Of a stretch of DNA of 64,000 bases, positions 1 through 7,828 are shown piece by piece. The stretch comes from Clostridiaceae bacterium Marseille-Q4149. Its GTDB lineage: Bacteria > Bacillota > Clostridia > Oscillospirales > Oscillospiraceae. The notes beneath the pieces are model-generated. The model did not search any database. It saw only the letters and a program-made list of their open reading frames with translations, and was not told the DNA's origin. Numbering within the stretch: the stretch's first letter is position 1; each line of letters starts with the position of its first letter. The DNA is taken from NCBI GenBank assembly GCA_018228685.1, contig CP073691.1, positions 1,178,001 through 1,242,000 on the forward strand, written 5' to 3'. A program made the translations under genes and the position numbers.

Positions 1-220
1 CACCATCCACCGCCTGGCCTCAAGCGGCACGGTCCGCGGCGTGTCCCGGGCCTGTTTCGACTTTTGCACCGGCCTTTCCGACTATGTGCGGGTGGACACC
101 CACGCGGATAACCGCGCCATGCAGGCCGCCATTGAGGGCTACGGCTTCCGGAAATGCGGGAATATCTACGCCTCCAGCGGCACCCTGCGCACGGCCTATG
201 ACTATGTGCGGGAGGGCTGA
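1..220 (+). CDS. GNAT-family N-acetyltransferase, C-terminal part
   Basis: The reading frame enters from the left edge (frame starting at base 2) and stops at 218-220, so only about 72 C-terminal residues are visible. The stretch RVDTHADNRAMQ followed by GYGFRKCG is the usual acetyl-CoA-binding end of GNAT acetyltransferases (loop DTHxxNxxM and the GF-x-x-xG strand). The substrate cannot be inferred. A strong hairpin follows the stop codon. Confidence 0.75.
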   Translation, partial: TIHRLASSGTVRGVSRACFDFCTGLSDYVRVDTHADNRAMQAAIEGYGFRKCGNIYASSGTLRTAYDYVREG

Positions 221-240
221 TACCCGACTTGAAGTAAAAA

Positions 241-268
241 GCGGCTGTCCACCTCGGTGGACAGCCGC
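241..268. terminator. Bidirectional hairpin terminator
   Basis: A perfect 13-bp inverted repeat (GCGGCTGTCCACC and its complement) with almost no loop, flanked by an A-run on the left and TTTT on the right. It sits between two convergent genes, the acetyltransferase fragment and the zinc-ribbon gene, and can serve both. Confidence 0.8.
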
Positions 269-292
269 TTTTACAATTTACTGAATCAGCGA

Positions 293-571
293 TTAGCCGT
301 TCTCGCGCATCTTGGCGAAGCAGTCGCTGCAATAAACAGGACGGTCGCTCTTGGGCTCGAAGGGCACGCGGGCCTCGCCGCCGCAGGCAGCGCAGGTGGC
401 GGTGAAGAACTCCCGGGGGCCGCGGGCGGCGTTCTTGCGAGCGTCGCGGCAGGCCTTGCAGCGCTGGGGCTCGTTCTGGAAGCCACGCTCAGCATAGAAC
501 TCCTGCTCACCGGCGGTGAACACGAACTCCTTACCGCACTCCTTGCAAACCAAAGTCTTGTCTTCGTACAT
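293..571 (-). CDS. Small zinc-ribbon protein (probable zinc-binding domain)
   Basis: A 92-residue protein with four CxxC pairs: CKEC near residue 9, CKAC near 38, CAAC near 60 and CSDC near 82. The family (probable zinc-binding domain plus CxxC zinc ribbon) is common in Clostridia and of unknown function; nucleic-acid or protein binding is an inference. The ATG is preceded by GAGAGGGT at good spacing. It lies 36 bases downstream of sigH on the same strand and could be co-transcribed with it. Confidence 0.75.
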   Translation of the reverse strand: MYEDKTLVCKECGKEFVFTAGEQEFYAERGFQNEPQRCKACRDARKNAARGPREFFTATCAACGGEARVPFEPKSDRPVYCSDCFAKMRENG

Positions 572-607
572 GATTTTACCCTCTCTTTGAGATGAAATAT
601 ATTGCGT

Positions 608-1237
608 TCAGCTGTTGCTGATATCGCCGGATGAAAGCTGCCGCGCCACTTTGCGGCGAATCCGCTGCACGGCGTTGTCCACCGATTTGATGGGCTTGCC
701 AACGGTTTCCGCGATCTCGCCATAAGCAAGACCGTCCAAAAATAACCCTAAAATCTTTTCCTCGAAAGCGGACAACTGTTTGCGGGTATTCTCCAGCAGA
801 CTGGCAGCCTTTTCTCTGTCGATCAGCAAACGCTCGGGATCGACCTGCGCGAAGACGGAATTTGCGTTCAGAAGCGAGGGATTCAAGGGGACGGATTGGT
901 TAAGCGGTGCGTTCTTCTGGCTGGCATCTCGCCGGAGCGCGGAACACACCTGCTGATGGATGCAGAGCCCGGCGAAGGGCCGGAACAGTGGGGAACGCTG
1001 GGGATCAAACTCCCGCATGGCCTTGATCAGGCCGAACATCCCCTCCTGCATCAGGTCCTCGCTGTCACCGCCGATGAGAAAATACGGGCGGGCGCAGGAA
1101 CGGACCAGCCAATGATACCGGGTGGCTAAAACGTCCTCCGCCTGACGCTGCCCTGCACGACTCAAGGAACAAAGTTCCTCGTCGGACAGGTTTTCTAATT
1201 GGTCATAGCGAAGTCCAGTATCCAAAACCATAGACAT
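608..1237 (-). CDS. sigH: RNA polymerase sporulation sigma factor, SigH type
   Basis: A 209-residue sigma-70-family protein. Region 2 holds YFLIGGDSEDLMQEG and GLIKAMREFD, nearly superposable on the SigH of Bacillus (YFLIGADREDIVQEG). Region 4 holds the LDGLAYGEIAETVGKPIKS helix-turn-helix. SigH drives early stationary-phase and sporulation entry genes such as spo0A and the spoIIA operon. The start is uncertain. A perfect SigA promoter has its -10 box overlapping this ATG, so the real protein may begin at the second ATG (1229-1231) from a leaderless mRNA. No Shine-Dalgarno sequence is visible before either ATG. Confidence 0.9.
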   Translation of the reverse strand: MSMVLDTGLRYDQLENLSDEELCSLSRAGQRQAEDVLATRYHWLVRSCARPYFLIGGDSEDLMQEGMFGLIKAMREFDPQRSPLFRPFAGLCIHQQVCSALRRDASQKNAPLNQSVPLNPSLLNANSVFAQVDPERLLIDREKAASLLENTRKQLSAFEEKILGLFLDGLAYGEIAETVGKPIKSVDNAVQRIRRKVARQLSSGDISNS

Positions 1238-1265
1238 TATACCTTTTCACTAAATAATTTGTCAA
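1236..1265 (-). promoter_or_regulatory. Consensus SigA promoter of sigH
   Basis: TTGACA (1260-1265) and TATAAT (1236-1241) with an 18-bp spacer, read on the minus strand. Both boxes are perfect. The last base of the -10 box lies inside the first possible ATG of sigH; transcription should start near 1229-1231, at the second ATG. Confidence 0.75.
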
Positions 1266-1301
1266 GCCTTCTTGGGAAATTTGTGTATCCTGTGATGAAA
1301 A

Positions 1302-2651
1302 TCACAGTTTTTTTATGAAATCAGCCAAAACGGAGGCCACCTGATGGGCAATTTCCGTGGTTTTCGCCTCCACCATCACCCGGATCAGGGCCTCGGTGCC
1401 GGAGGGACGGATGAGAATGCGGCCCTGGCCGCCCAGCTTTTCCTCCCAGCGGCGGGTCTCCTGCCGCAGGGATTCATCGGCCATGATGCGCTCCTTGACT
1501 CCGGGAGTGTGGGGGACCTCCACGTTGATGAGCTCCTGAGGATACTGGGGGCAGCGGGCGGCCAGCTGGGAGGCGGGGACGCCGCTGTGGCGGAGGGTCT
1601 GCAAAAATTGCAGAGCCGTCAGCTCGCCGTCGCCGGTGGTGGCATACGCCCGGAAGATGGTGTGGCCCGACTGCTCGCCGCCGATGGCGAAGCCGTCGGC
1701 CAGCATCCGCTCCAGCACATGGCGGTCGCCCACGGCGGTGCACACCAGGTCCAGGCCGTTTTCCCGGCAGTACTCGTGCAGGCCAAGGTTGGACATAACG
1801 GTGGCCACCACGGTGTTGCCGGAGAGCTTCCCCCGGCGCTTGAGCTCGGAGGCGCAGACGGCCATGACCTTGTCGCCGTCGATGGTATTCCCCTGCTCGT
1901 CCACCAGCAGGCAGCGGTCGGCGTCGCCGTCGAAGGCGATGCCCAGATCATACCCGCCGGAGACGACGCCCTGGGCCAGGGACTCCAGGTGGGTAGAGCC
2001 GCAGCCGTTGTTGATGTTGACGCCGTCAGGCTCCGTATGGATGAAGTCCGCCTGAAGCGGAAGCGCCCGGAACAGGTCCGGCGCAGTGGCGCTGGCCGCG
2101 CCGTTGGCGCAGTCCACCAGCACCCGCAGGCCGGTCAGGTCGCAGTCGATGCTGCCCAGCAGATGCTGCACATAGGCGCTGTGCAGGGCGTGCATACCGT
2201 GGTGGCGGCGGCCCACGGCGCCGTCCACGGCGGCCGGAAGCTCCGCATGGTTCAGGATCAGTTCCTCCACCCGCTCCTCCATCTCATCGGAGAGCTTGTA
2301 GCCCTGGGCGTTGAAGACCTTGATGCCGTTGTAAGCATAGGGGTTGTGGGAGGCGGAGATGACGATACCGGCGTCCGCCTGCTGCTGCACCGTCAGAAAG
2401 GCCACCGCCGGGGTGGGGATGGTGCCCAGGGGCATCACGTCGCCGCCTACGGAGCAGATACCGGCCATCAGGGCCGCCTCCAGCATATCGGAGGAAATGC
2501 GGGTGTCCTTGCCGATGGTGATGAGAGGACGGCTGCCCTTCTCCTCCGTCAGGACGGCGGCCACCGCCTGTCCCACATGAAATGCCAGCTCCGCCGTCAG
2601 GGTCTGCCCCGCTATGCCGCGGATGCCGTCGGTGCCAAAGAGTTTTCCCAT
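1302..2651 (-). CDS. glmM: Phosphoglucosamine mutase
   Basis: 449 residues, full length for the family. It converts glucosamine-6-phosphate to glucosamine-1-phosphate in the cytoplasm, the step before GlmU in UDP-GlcNAc and cell-wall synthesis. Visible signatures: FGTDGIRG at the N-terminus; the phosphoserine loop ISASHNP with the active Ser at about residue 101; the metal loop DGDAD at about 241-245; and the phosphate-binding RPSGTE near residue 415. The ATG has AGGAG 9 bases upstream. It ends an apparent minus-strand run from ruvC, with 19 bases separating it from ruvB. Confidence 0.97.
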   Translation of the reverse strand: MGKLFGTDGIRGIAGQTLTAELAFHVGQAVAAVLTEEKGSRPLITIGKDTRISSDMLEAALMAGICSVGGDVMPLGTIPTPAVAFLTVQQQADAGIVISASHNPYAYNGIKVFNAQGYKLSDEMEERVEELILNHAELPAAVDGAVGRRHHGMHALHSAYVQHLLGSIDCDLTGLRVLVDCANGAASATAPDLFRALPLQADFIHTEPDGVNINNGCGSTHLESLAQGVVSGGYDLGIAFDGDADRCLLVDEQGNTIDGDKVMAVCASELKRRGKLSGNTVVATVMSNLGLHEYCRENGLDLVCTAVGDRHVLERMLADGFAIGGEQSGHTIFRAYATTGDGELTALQFLQTLRHSGVPASQLAARCPQYPQELINVEVPHTPGVKERIMADESLRQETRRWEEKLGGQGRILIRPSGTEALIRVMVEAKTTEIAHQVASVLADFIKKL

Positions 2652-2670
2652 ATTCCGATTCTCCTATTCG

Positions 2671-3711
2671 TTATAATTCCAGCTGTTCCTGGCCCATAAA
2701 GTCCATGTGCAGGTGCTCATATGCCTTACGGGTAACGCAACGGCCCCGGGGGGTCCGGGTCAGGAAGCCCAGCTGCATCAGATACGGCTCGTACACGTCC
2801 TCCAGGGTCACAGACTCCTCGCCGATGGTGGCGGCCAGGGTATCCAGGCCCACGGGGCCGCCGCCGTAATTCTCGATGATGGCCCGGAGCATCCGGCGGT
2901 CCACCGGGTCCAGGCCCAGATAGTCGATCTCCAGAGCCTGAAGGGCGTGGTCCGCCATTTCCCGGGTAATGGTGCCGTCGCCCTTGACCTGGGCAAAGTC
3001 CCGGACCCGGCGCAGCATACGGTTGGCGATGCGGGGGGTGCCCCGGGAGCGGCGGGCGATCTCCATGGCCCCCTCCGGCTGGATGGGGACGTTCAGGATC
3101 CCGGCGCTGCGGGTGACGATCAGGGCCAGCTCCTCCGGGGTGTACAGCTCCAGCCGCAGGGTGACGCCGAAGCGGTCCCGCAGTGGAGCGGACAGCTGCC
3201 CGGCCCGGGTGGTGGCTCCGATGAGGGTAAATTTCGGCAGGTCCAGCCGGATGGAGTTGGCGGAGGGGCCCTTGCCGATGATGATGTCGATGGCGTAGTC
3301 CTCCATGGCGGGGTACAGGATCTCCTCCACGGAGCGGTTCAGCCGGTGGATTTCGTCCACAAACAGAATGTCGTTTTCGCTGAGGTTGGTCAGCAGCGCC
3401 GCCAGGTCGCCGGGCTTTTCAATGGCGGGGCCGGAGGTGATGCGGATGTTCACCCCCATCTCGGCGGCAATGATGCCGGCCAGGGTGGTTTTGCCCAGGC
3501 CCGGGGGGCCGTGGAGCAGCACATGGTCCAGAGGCTCCGTCCGGCGGCGGGCCGCCTCGATGAAAACGGACAGATTCTCCTTGGCCTTCTGCTGGCCGAT
3601 GTATTCCCGCAGGGTGTGGGGGCGCAGGGACAGCTCGCCGCTGTCCTCCGGCAGGAAGCTCTTGGAAACAAGGGGCTCCTCGTAAATATCCGTTCCGAAG
3701 TCGATGCTCAT
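2671..3711 (-). CDS. ruvB: Holliday junction branch-migration ATPase RuvB
   Basis: 346 residues, typical length. RuvB is the hexameric AAA+ motor that drives branch migration with RuvA. The Walker A motif GPPGLGKTT is at 68-76, the Walker B/DEIH motif at 119-122, and a sensor-1 region with the arginine-finger stretch follows ([18 protein letters not shown]). The C-terminal winged-helix domain is complete. It follows ruvA after 12 bases, and the ruvC-ruvA-ruvB order indicates one operon for recombinational repair. Confidence 0.98.
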   Translation of the reverse strand: MSIDFGTDIYEEPLVSKSFLPEDSGELSLRPHTLREYIGQQKAKENLSVFIEAARRRTEPLDHVLLHGPPGLGKTTLAGIIAAEMGVNIRITSGPAIEKPGDLAALLTNLSENDILFVDEIHRLNRSVEEILYPAMEDYAIDIIIGKGPSANSIRLDLPKFTLIGATTRAGQLSAPLRDRFGVTLRLELYTPEELALIVTRSAGILNVPIQPEGAMEIARRSRGTPRIANRMLRRVRDFAQVKGDGTITREMADHALQALEIDYLGLDPVDRRMLRAIIENYGGGPVGLDTLAATIGEESVTLEDVYEPYLMQLGFLTRTPRGRCVTRKAYEHLHMDFMGQEQLEL

Positions 3712-3723
3712 GGGCCTGCCTCC

Positions 3724-4323
3724 TTACCGTACCATTTTCTTCAGCGCCTGACGGATGATCTCCTCCAGGGGCAGGGCGTCCATGTCGACGCCCTTCAGGG
3801 CCAGGCTGATCTCCTGGGACCCGTAGCCCAGCACCGCCAGAGCCGCCGCCGCCTCGTTGCCCTTGTCGCCGGGCAGGGATACGGGTACCACTCCCCCGCC
3901 CTGGGCGGAGAAGCTGCTCTGCTCCTTGGCCAGCTTGTCCTTCAGCTCCAGGATGATGCGCTGGGCGATCTTTTTCCCGATGCCCGGGGCGGCGGTCAGG
4001 GCCTTCTCGTCGCCGGTGACGATGGACAGGGCCAGATTCTGGGGCGTGGCGGCGGACAGGACGGACAGGGCCGCCTTGGGCCCCACGCCGGAGACGCCGA
4101 TGAGCATCCGGAAACTGTTCAGCTCCGCCTGGGAGGAGAAGCCGTACAGCTCGAAAATGTCCTCCCGGACGTGGAGATGGGTATACAGCTTGGCCCGCTC
4201 CCCTTTTTTCAGCTGGGACAGGGTATAGTTGGTGGTGGCGCAGGCGTATCCCACGCCGCCGCAGTCGATGACGGCCAGATTGGGGCCGGTTTCGGCCACA
4301 GTACCGTTTACATAGTAAAACAT
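3724..4323 (-). CDS. ruvA: Holliday junction-binding protein RuvA
   Basis: 199 residues. The N-terminal OB-fold begins MFYYVNGTVAE. Two helix-hairpin-helix motifs follow in the middle: LIGVSGVGPKAAL, then AAPGIGKKIAQRIILELKDKL. A short C-terminal domain contacts RuvB. RuvA tetramers hold the four-way junction and load RuvB. Its start is one base from the ruvC stop, so translation is probably coupled. Confidence 0.97.
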   Translation of the reverse strand: MFYYVNGTVAETGPNLAVIDCGGVGYACATTNYTLSQLKKGERAKLYTHLHVREDIFELYGFSSQAELNSFRMLIGVSGVGPKAALSVLSAATPQNLALSIVTGDEKALTAAPGIGKKIAQRIILELKDKLAKEQSSFSAQGGGVVPVSLPGDKGNEAAAALAVLGYGSQEISLALKGVDMDALPLEEIIRQALKKMVR

Positions 4324-4324
4324 A

Positions 4325-4837
4325 TCAGACGGTCTCCTTTACATCCGGGTCCTTCCGCCGCAGCAGACTGGTGGCGCTGCGGGCGTGGCACATGGCGATG
4401 GCCAGGGCGTCGGCGGCGTCGTCGGGCCGGGGGATGGACCTGAGCTTCAGAAGCCGACGGGTCATGTCCATGACCTGGTGCTTGTCGGCCAGGCCATAGC
4501 CCACCACGGCCTGCTTGATCTGCATGGGAGTGTATTCATACACCGGCAGGTGCAGGCGCTCGGCAGTGTACAGAATGACGCCCCGGGCATGGGCCACGGC
4601 GATGCCGGTGGTAATGTTCTTGCTGAAAAACAGCTCCTCGATGGACATTTCATCGGGCTGAAACTGGGTGATGAGGGTCTCCATGTCCTGGGCGATCTGC
4701 ACCAGCCGGGCGGCCAGCGGCTGACCGGCCGGGGTGGTGATGGCCCCGTATTGTATCATTTGCTGGCGGCCTGCCTGGGCCTCGATCACGCCGAAGCCCA
4801 CGGTGGCCACGCCGGGGTCGATCCCTAAAATGCGCAT
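4325..4837 (-). CDS. ruvC: Crossover junction endodeoxyribonuclease RuvC
   Basis: 170 residues, standard size. This RNase H-like nuclease resolves Holliday junctions by symmetric cleavage. It starts MRILGIDPG with the first catalytic Asp at residue 7; the SIEELFF segment carries the catalytic Glu, and PDDAADALAIA near the end carries the last acidic pair. First gene of the ruvCAB unit and the most upstream of the ruvC-to-glmM run. Confidence 0.97.
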   Translation of the reverse strand: MRILGIDPGVATVGFGVIEAQAGRQQMIQYGAITTPAGQPLAARLVQIAQDMETLITQFQPDEMSIEELFFSKNITTGIAVAHARGVILYTAERLHLPVYEYTPMQIKQAVVGYGLADKHQVMDMTRRLLKLRSIPRPDDAADALAIAMCHARSATSLLRRKDPDVKETV

Positions 4838-4896
4838 GGCTGCTCCTCCACCAAGATATCATCTTATTATAACAAATGTTCGGGTGAAATGCAACA

Positions 4897-4922
4897 CAGC
4901 GCAGCAGTTTTTTGCTGCGCTG
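4897..4922. terminator. Hairpin between xerD and ruvC
   Basis: A perfect 10-bp inverted repeat (CAGCGCAGCA) around a GTTTTT loop, just past the xerD stop on the minus strand. A convincing U-run does not follow, so termination may be partial or the hairpin may only protect the mRNA 3' end. Confidence 0.4.
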
Positions 4923-4935
4923 TGGTTCAATCCTA

Positions 4936-5811
4936 TCAGGCCAGGGGGTGCGCCTTGCGGTACACATCCTGCAGGCGCTGCTTGATGATGTGGGCGTAGA
5001 TCTGTGTGGAGGAGATGTCCGCGTGGCCCAGCATCTCCTGGATGGAGCGCAGGTCCGCCCCGTTTTCCAGCAGATGCACCGCAAAGGAGTGTCGCAGGGT
5101 GTGGGGGGTGATGTCCTTGGTGATCTCGGCCTTGGCCTGGTAGTGCTTCACCAGCTTCCAGAAGCCCTGGCGGGTCATGCGCTGGCCGTTCATGTTGACA
5201 AACAGCGCCGCCTCCTCCTGGTCCGCCAGGCGGGGACGGATGACCTGGATATAGTCCCGCAGGGCCTTCACCGCCCGGGGATATAGGGGGATGATGCGCT
5301 CCCGCTTTTCGTCGCCGCAGCGCAGGAACGCCGCCGGAAGATTCACGTCCTCCACGTTCAGGGCGATGAGTTCCGACACCCGGACGCCGGTGGCGTACAT
5401 CAGCTCCAGCATGGCGTGGTCCCGATAGCCCTTCTCGTCCACGCACTTGGGCTGCTCCAGAAACAGCTCCACCTCCCGGCCTGTCAGGATCTCTGGGCAT
5501 TTGCGCTCCACCTTGGCGGCGGCCACGCCCTTGGCAGGGCTGGCCTTCATGGCTCCGGAGAGCACCAGGTAATGGTAAAAGGACTTGATGGAGGCGGCGC
5601 TGCGGGTGACGGTGGCCGCCGAGCGGCCCTGGTCCGTCAGGTGGGCCAGATACTCCTCCACGGCCGCGGGCTTGACCCGGCGCAGGTCGCTGCCCTGGGG
5701 CAGCCAGGCCCGGAACTGGGTCAGGTCCCGGACGTAGGAGCTGACGGTGTTGGGGGAGGCGTGCTTCTCCTGCTCCAGATAGGCGCGGTACAGGGCGATA
5801 TAGTCGGGCAT
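4936..5811 (-). CDS. xerD: Tyrosine recombinase XerD/XerC
   Basis: 291 residues from the ATG at 5811, chosen because GGAGGAG lies directly upstream; an open frame extends further but without family similarity. The N-terminal SAM-like DNA-binding domain covers about 1-85. The catalytic domain has Arg144 (TGVRVSEL), His237-x-x-Arg240 (HTLRH), His263 (LGH) and the nucleophile Tyr272. It resolves chromosome dimers at dif with a partner Xer protein. It lies 20 bases after spoIIM, an arrangement also seen in Bacillus, where spoIIM neighbours the xerD homologue ripX. Confidence 0.92.
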   Translation of the reverse strand: MPDYIALYRAYLEQEKHASPNTVSSYVRDLTQFRAWLPQGSDLRRVKPAAVEEYLAHLTDQGRSAATVTRSAASIKSFYHYLVLSGAMKASPAKGVAAAKVERKCPEILTGREVELFLEQPKCVDEKGYRDHAMLELMYATGVRVSELIALNVEDVNLPAAFLRCGDEKRERIIPLYPRAVKALRDYIQVIRPRLADQEEAALFVNMNGQRMTRQGFWKLVKHYQAKAEITKDITPHTLRHSFAVHLLENGADLRSIQEMLGHADISSTQIYAHIIKQRLQDVYRKAHPLA

Positions 5812-5831
5812 ACACGTCTCCTCCTCTCTTT

Positions 5832-6431
5832 CTACAGTGTGCGGGCGATGACCCATTGCAGCAGCCGGGGGCCGAAGGTCAGCTCCAGAGCGGCCCCTAT
5901 CAGCAGAATCAGGCCGCACAGCCCCACCCGGCGCCAGTAGGCCCCCTCCGTCAGGCGGACCTTCTGGCCGTCCCGGCGGCGGGCGGCGGCGGATAAACCC
6001 TGCACCGTCAGAAGCAGGGTGCAGGGCAGAACAAACAGACATCGGGGCCCGAAGGCCGCCAGGGCCAGGTATACGCCGCCCCGGCCCAGAGCCCGGGCAA
6101 AGCAGCCGACGGAAAACGACAGAAAAAAGCCCTGGGCCACCGACAGAACCGGCAGCAGCACCAGTCCCGCCGCCGTCAGCCCCAGCAGCGCCGCTGCCAG
6201 CGGATAGCGGAAATAGGCGGCGGCCACGCTGAGGGCCGAGGCCGAAGGCCCCCGGCCGTCCGCCGTGGCCTGGGCATATTGATGCAGATAGTCGCTGAGC
6301 TCCTGCCGGTCCTGCTGGGGCACGGCCCGGCAAACGGCAAAGCCCAGCACCGCCCCCAGCACCAACAGCAGGCATACCAGTACCAGCGCCGGAAGCCGCA
6401 GGGCTTGGGTCCTTACGGGAAACAGCTTCAT
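5832..6431 (-). CDS. spoIIM: Stage II sporulation protein M-like membrane protein
   Basis: 199 residues from the ATG at 6431, which has GAGGTGAG upstream. Five or so hydrophobic segments are visible, starting at about residue 12, with further ones near 70-95, 100-130, 145 and 175; the layout matches SpoIIM/DUF95. SpoIIM works with SpoIID and SpoIIP to thin septal peptidoglycan and drive engulfment of the forespore. Sequence similarity alone is modest; the call leans on the membrane layout and the adjacent xerD. Confidence 0.65.
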   Translation of the reverse strand: MKLFPVRTQALRLPALVLVCLLLVLGAVLGFAVCRAVPQQDRQELSDYLHQYAQATADGRGPSASALSVAAAYFRYPLAAALLGLTAAGLVLLPVLSVAQGFFLSFSVGCFARALGRGGVYLALAAFGPRCLFVLPCTLLLTVQGLSAAARRRDGQKVRLTEGAYWRRVGLCGLILLIGAALELTFGPRLLQWVIARTL

Positions 6432-6793
6432 TTGCACACTCACCTCATCTGATCCTATGAGACAAGCGGGGCAAATAGAAGCCATAAGCCAAACAAAAGG
6501 GACGTCCTCTAATATAGGCCAAAACGGCCGCCGGTGCAAGGATTATTTCGGCGGTGGCTGCAAATTTGTGAGTTATGTTAAATTGTTATGTAAACTGCGT
6601 TATGTTAACCTCGCAAACCGTGGGATCAGGTCGTCTCTTTTCGGGTCGAAAAAAGCAAGATATGGGGCCGGACGGTCCGGCTTTGGCCCCACATCTTGCC
6701 TGTACGCGTGATTACGATTCGTATAGTCTCCTGTCAAGGAAATTTTTGCCGCAGCGGCATTTTCGTGATTTTCACCACGCCGCTCCGGCGGGC
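6432..6793. other. Intergenic stretch before spoIIM
   Basis: No convincing gene. The part nearest spoIIM is AT-rich (around 6565-6610) and is where a promoter for spoIIM-xerD would be expected, but no box pair stands out. The far end holds the terminator of the upstream TIGR04086 gene (6648-6699). Confidence 0.5.
6648..6699 (-). terminator. Terminator of the yajC/TIGR04086 unit
   Basis: Minus-strand stem with arms GCAAGATGTGGGGCC and GGCCCCATATCTTGC (one mismatch), an inner GGACCGTCCGG-like loop, followed by TTTTTT on the minus strand. A classical intrinsic terminator. Confidence 0.8.
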
Positions 6794-7219
6794 CTATTTC
6801 CGCCGGACAGGCTTTCGGATCGGCGGTCTGGCGTCCCGGCGCTTTTTTCGGGGTCTGCTCCCCAGCAGCCCCGCCGCACCGGCGCCGCCGAAGATGGCGG
6901 CTGTCAGGTATAGCCCGCCGGTACGGAAGGTCGGGTCGCCTATGGCCGCACCCGCCAGCCAGGCCAGCAGGTACGCCGCCGCACCGGCGGTCAGAGCCGC
7001 CGTCAGTGTCCCCTCTCCCCTGCCCCAGACGGCCACCCGCCCTCCGGCAAAGGCAGCTAACGCCCAGCAGCCGCAGCCCCAGGCCAGAGCGCCGCCCTCC
7101 GGCAAGACGCCCTTCACCACCAGCAGCGCCCCCAGGGCGCAGCCCCCGGCCGCCGCCAGCAGGATAGCGCCCGCCCCCAGCCAGGTCCGCTTTCCCAGAA
7201 CAGCCCCCAGTGCAGACAT
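6794..7219 (-). CDS. TIGR04086 family membrane protein
   Basis: 141 residues with four hydrophobic helices separated by Gly/Ala-rich turns and a highly basic tail (RPRKKRRDARPP), so the C-terminus is probably cytoplasmic. Length, helix pattern and the position next to yajC fit the TIGR04086/YrzE family of Clostridia, whose function is unknown. In many Clostridia the SCIFF peptide genes follow here; none is present. The Shine-Dalgarno GGGGAGG lies inside the arm of a hairpin, which may limit its translation. Confidence 0.65.
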   Translation of the reverse strand: MSALGAVLGKRTWLGAGAILLAAAGGCALGALLVVKGVLPEGGALAWGCGCWALAAFAGGRVAVWGRGEGTLTAALTAGAAAYLLAWLAGAAIGDPTFRTGGLYLTAAIFGGAGAAGLLGSRPRKKRRDARPPIRKPVRRK

Positions 7220-7225
7220 AAAAAG

Positions 7226-7266
7226 ACCTCCCCTTGCCGCTTTTTCTAAGCGTATGCAGGGGAGGT
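7226..7266 (-). promoter_or_regulatory. Hairpin that occludes the RBS of the gene after yajC
   Basis: On the minus strand ACCTCCCCTGC (7266-7256) pairs with GCAAGGGGAGGT (7237-7226, one bulged base). The second arm is the Shine-Dalgarno sequence for the gene starting at 7219. CTTTTT follows immediately, so the same stem can also act as a terminator after yajC. Confidence 0.6.
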
Positions 7267-7283
7267 TTTTTTATGAAGGAAAA

Positions 7284-7724
7284 TTACTCCTGATCCTCGG
7301 CCTTCTCGGTCTCGGCGGGGGTCTCCTCGGCGGGAGCCTCGACAGGCTTCTCGGCCTCGGCGCCCTTCTTGGCCTTGCGGCTGCCCCGCTGCGCGGCGGC
7401 GGCCTGCTCATCCAGGGTACCCACGGAGCCGATGGCGGACTTCAGGAACTCGATGCGGACCCGGTCCTCGCTGGTCTCAATGACCACGGTGCGGTCGGTG
7501 ATGGCCACGACGCGGCCATACACGCCGCCGATGGTGGTCAGCCAGTCGCCCTTCTGCAGGGAGCTGCGCATCTCCTCGGCCTGCTTTTTCCGCTTGCTCT
7601 CCGGACGGATCAGCATGAAGTAGAAAATGGCCACCATCAGGACGATCAGCACGATAGAAGACATACCGCCGCCAGCAGCGGGAGTATTGCCGGGCGTGGT
7701 GGCGGCATAGGCAAATTCAATCAT
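7284..7724 (-). CDS. yajC: Preprotein translocase accessory subunit YajC
   Basis: 146 residues. A single transmembrane helix (SSIVLIVLMVAIFYFMLIRP, about 23-42) is followed by the conserved basic stretch RPESKRKKQAEEMRSSLQKGD and a TIGGVYGRVVAI beta-rich domain. The tail is unusually long and acidic (Glu/Ala/Pro repeats, about 110-146). YajC associates with SecDF and the Sec channel at the membrane. AAGGAG is positioned upstream of the ATG. Confidence 0.93.
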   Translation of the reverse strand: MIEFAYAATTPGNTPAAGGGMSSIVLIVLMVAIFYFMLIRPESKRKKQAEEMRSSLQKGDWLTTIGGVYGRVVAITDRTVVIETSEDRVRIEFLKSAIGSVGTLDEQAAAAQRGSRKAKKGAEAEKPVEAPAEETPAETEKAEDQE

Positions 7725-7758
7725 GGGACAAAAACTCCTTTTTCACGAATATAGTGTT

Positions 7759-7788
7759 ATTATACAATAACTTCTCCCTGTTTGGCAA
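7759..7788 (-). promoter_or_regulatory. Promoter of yajC
   Basis: TTGCCA (7783-7788) and a perfect TATAAT (7759-7764) with an 18-bp spacer on the minus strand, 35 bases ahead of the yajC ATG. Confidence 0.6.
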
Positions 7789-7828
7789 GGGGGACAGGCA
7801 AGTTTTTTCAGAATTCTGGGATAAGCCG

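Noticed and set aside
1290..1317. CTGTGAT-GAAA-ATCACAG hairpin followed by seven T on the plus strand
   Set aside because: The adjacent genes are on the minus strand, where no U-run follows the stem, and it overlaps the glmM stop; no plus-strand gene ends here.
2707..4443. Long plus-strand open frame of 578 codons opposite ruvB-ruvA-ruvC
   Set aside because: Antisense shadow produced by high GC third positions; low-complexity Gly/Gln/His composition and no RBS, while the minus-strand genes are unambiguous.
6432..6793. SCIFF (six-cysteine) peptide gene expected next to TIGR04086/yajC in Clostridia
   Set aside because: No short frame with the Cys-rich pattern exists on either strand of this gap.
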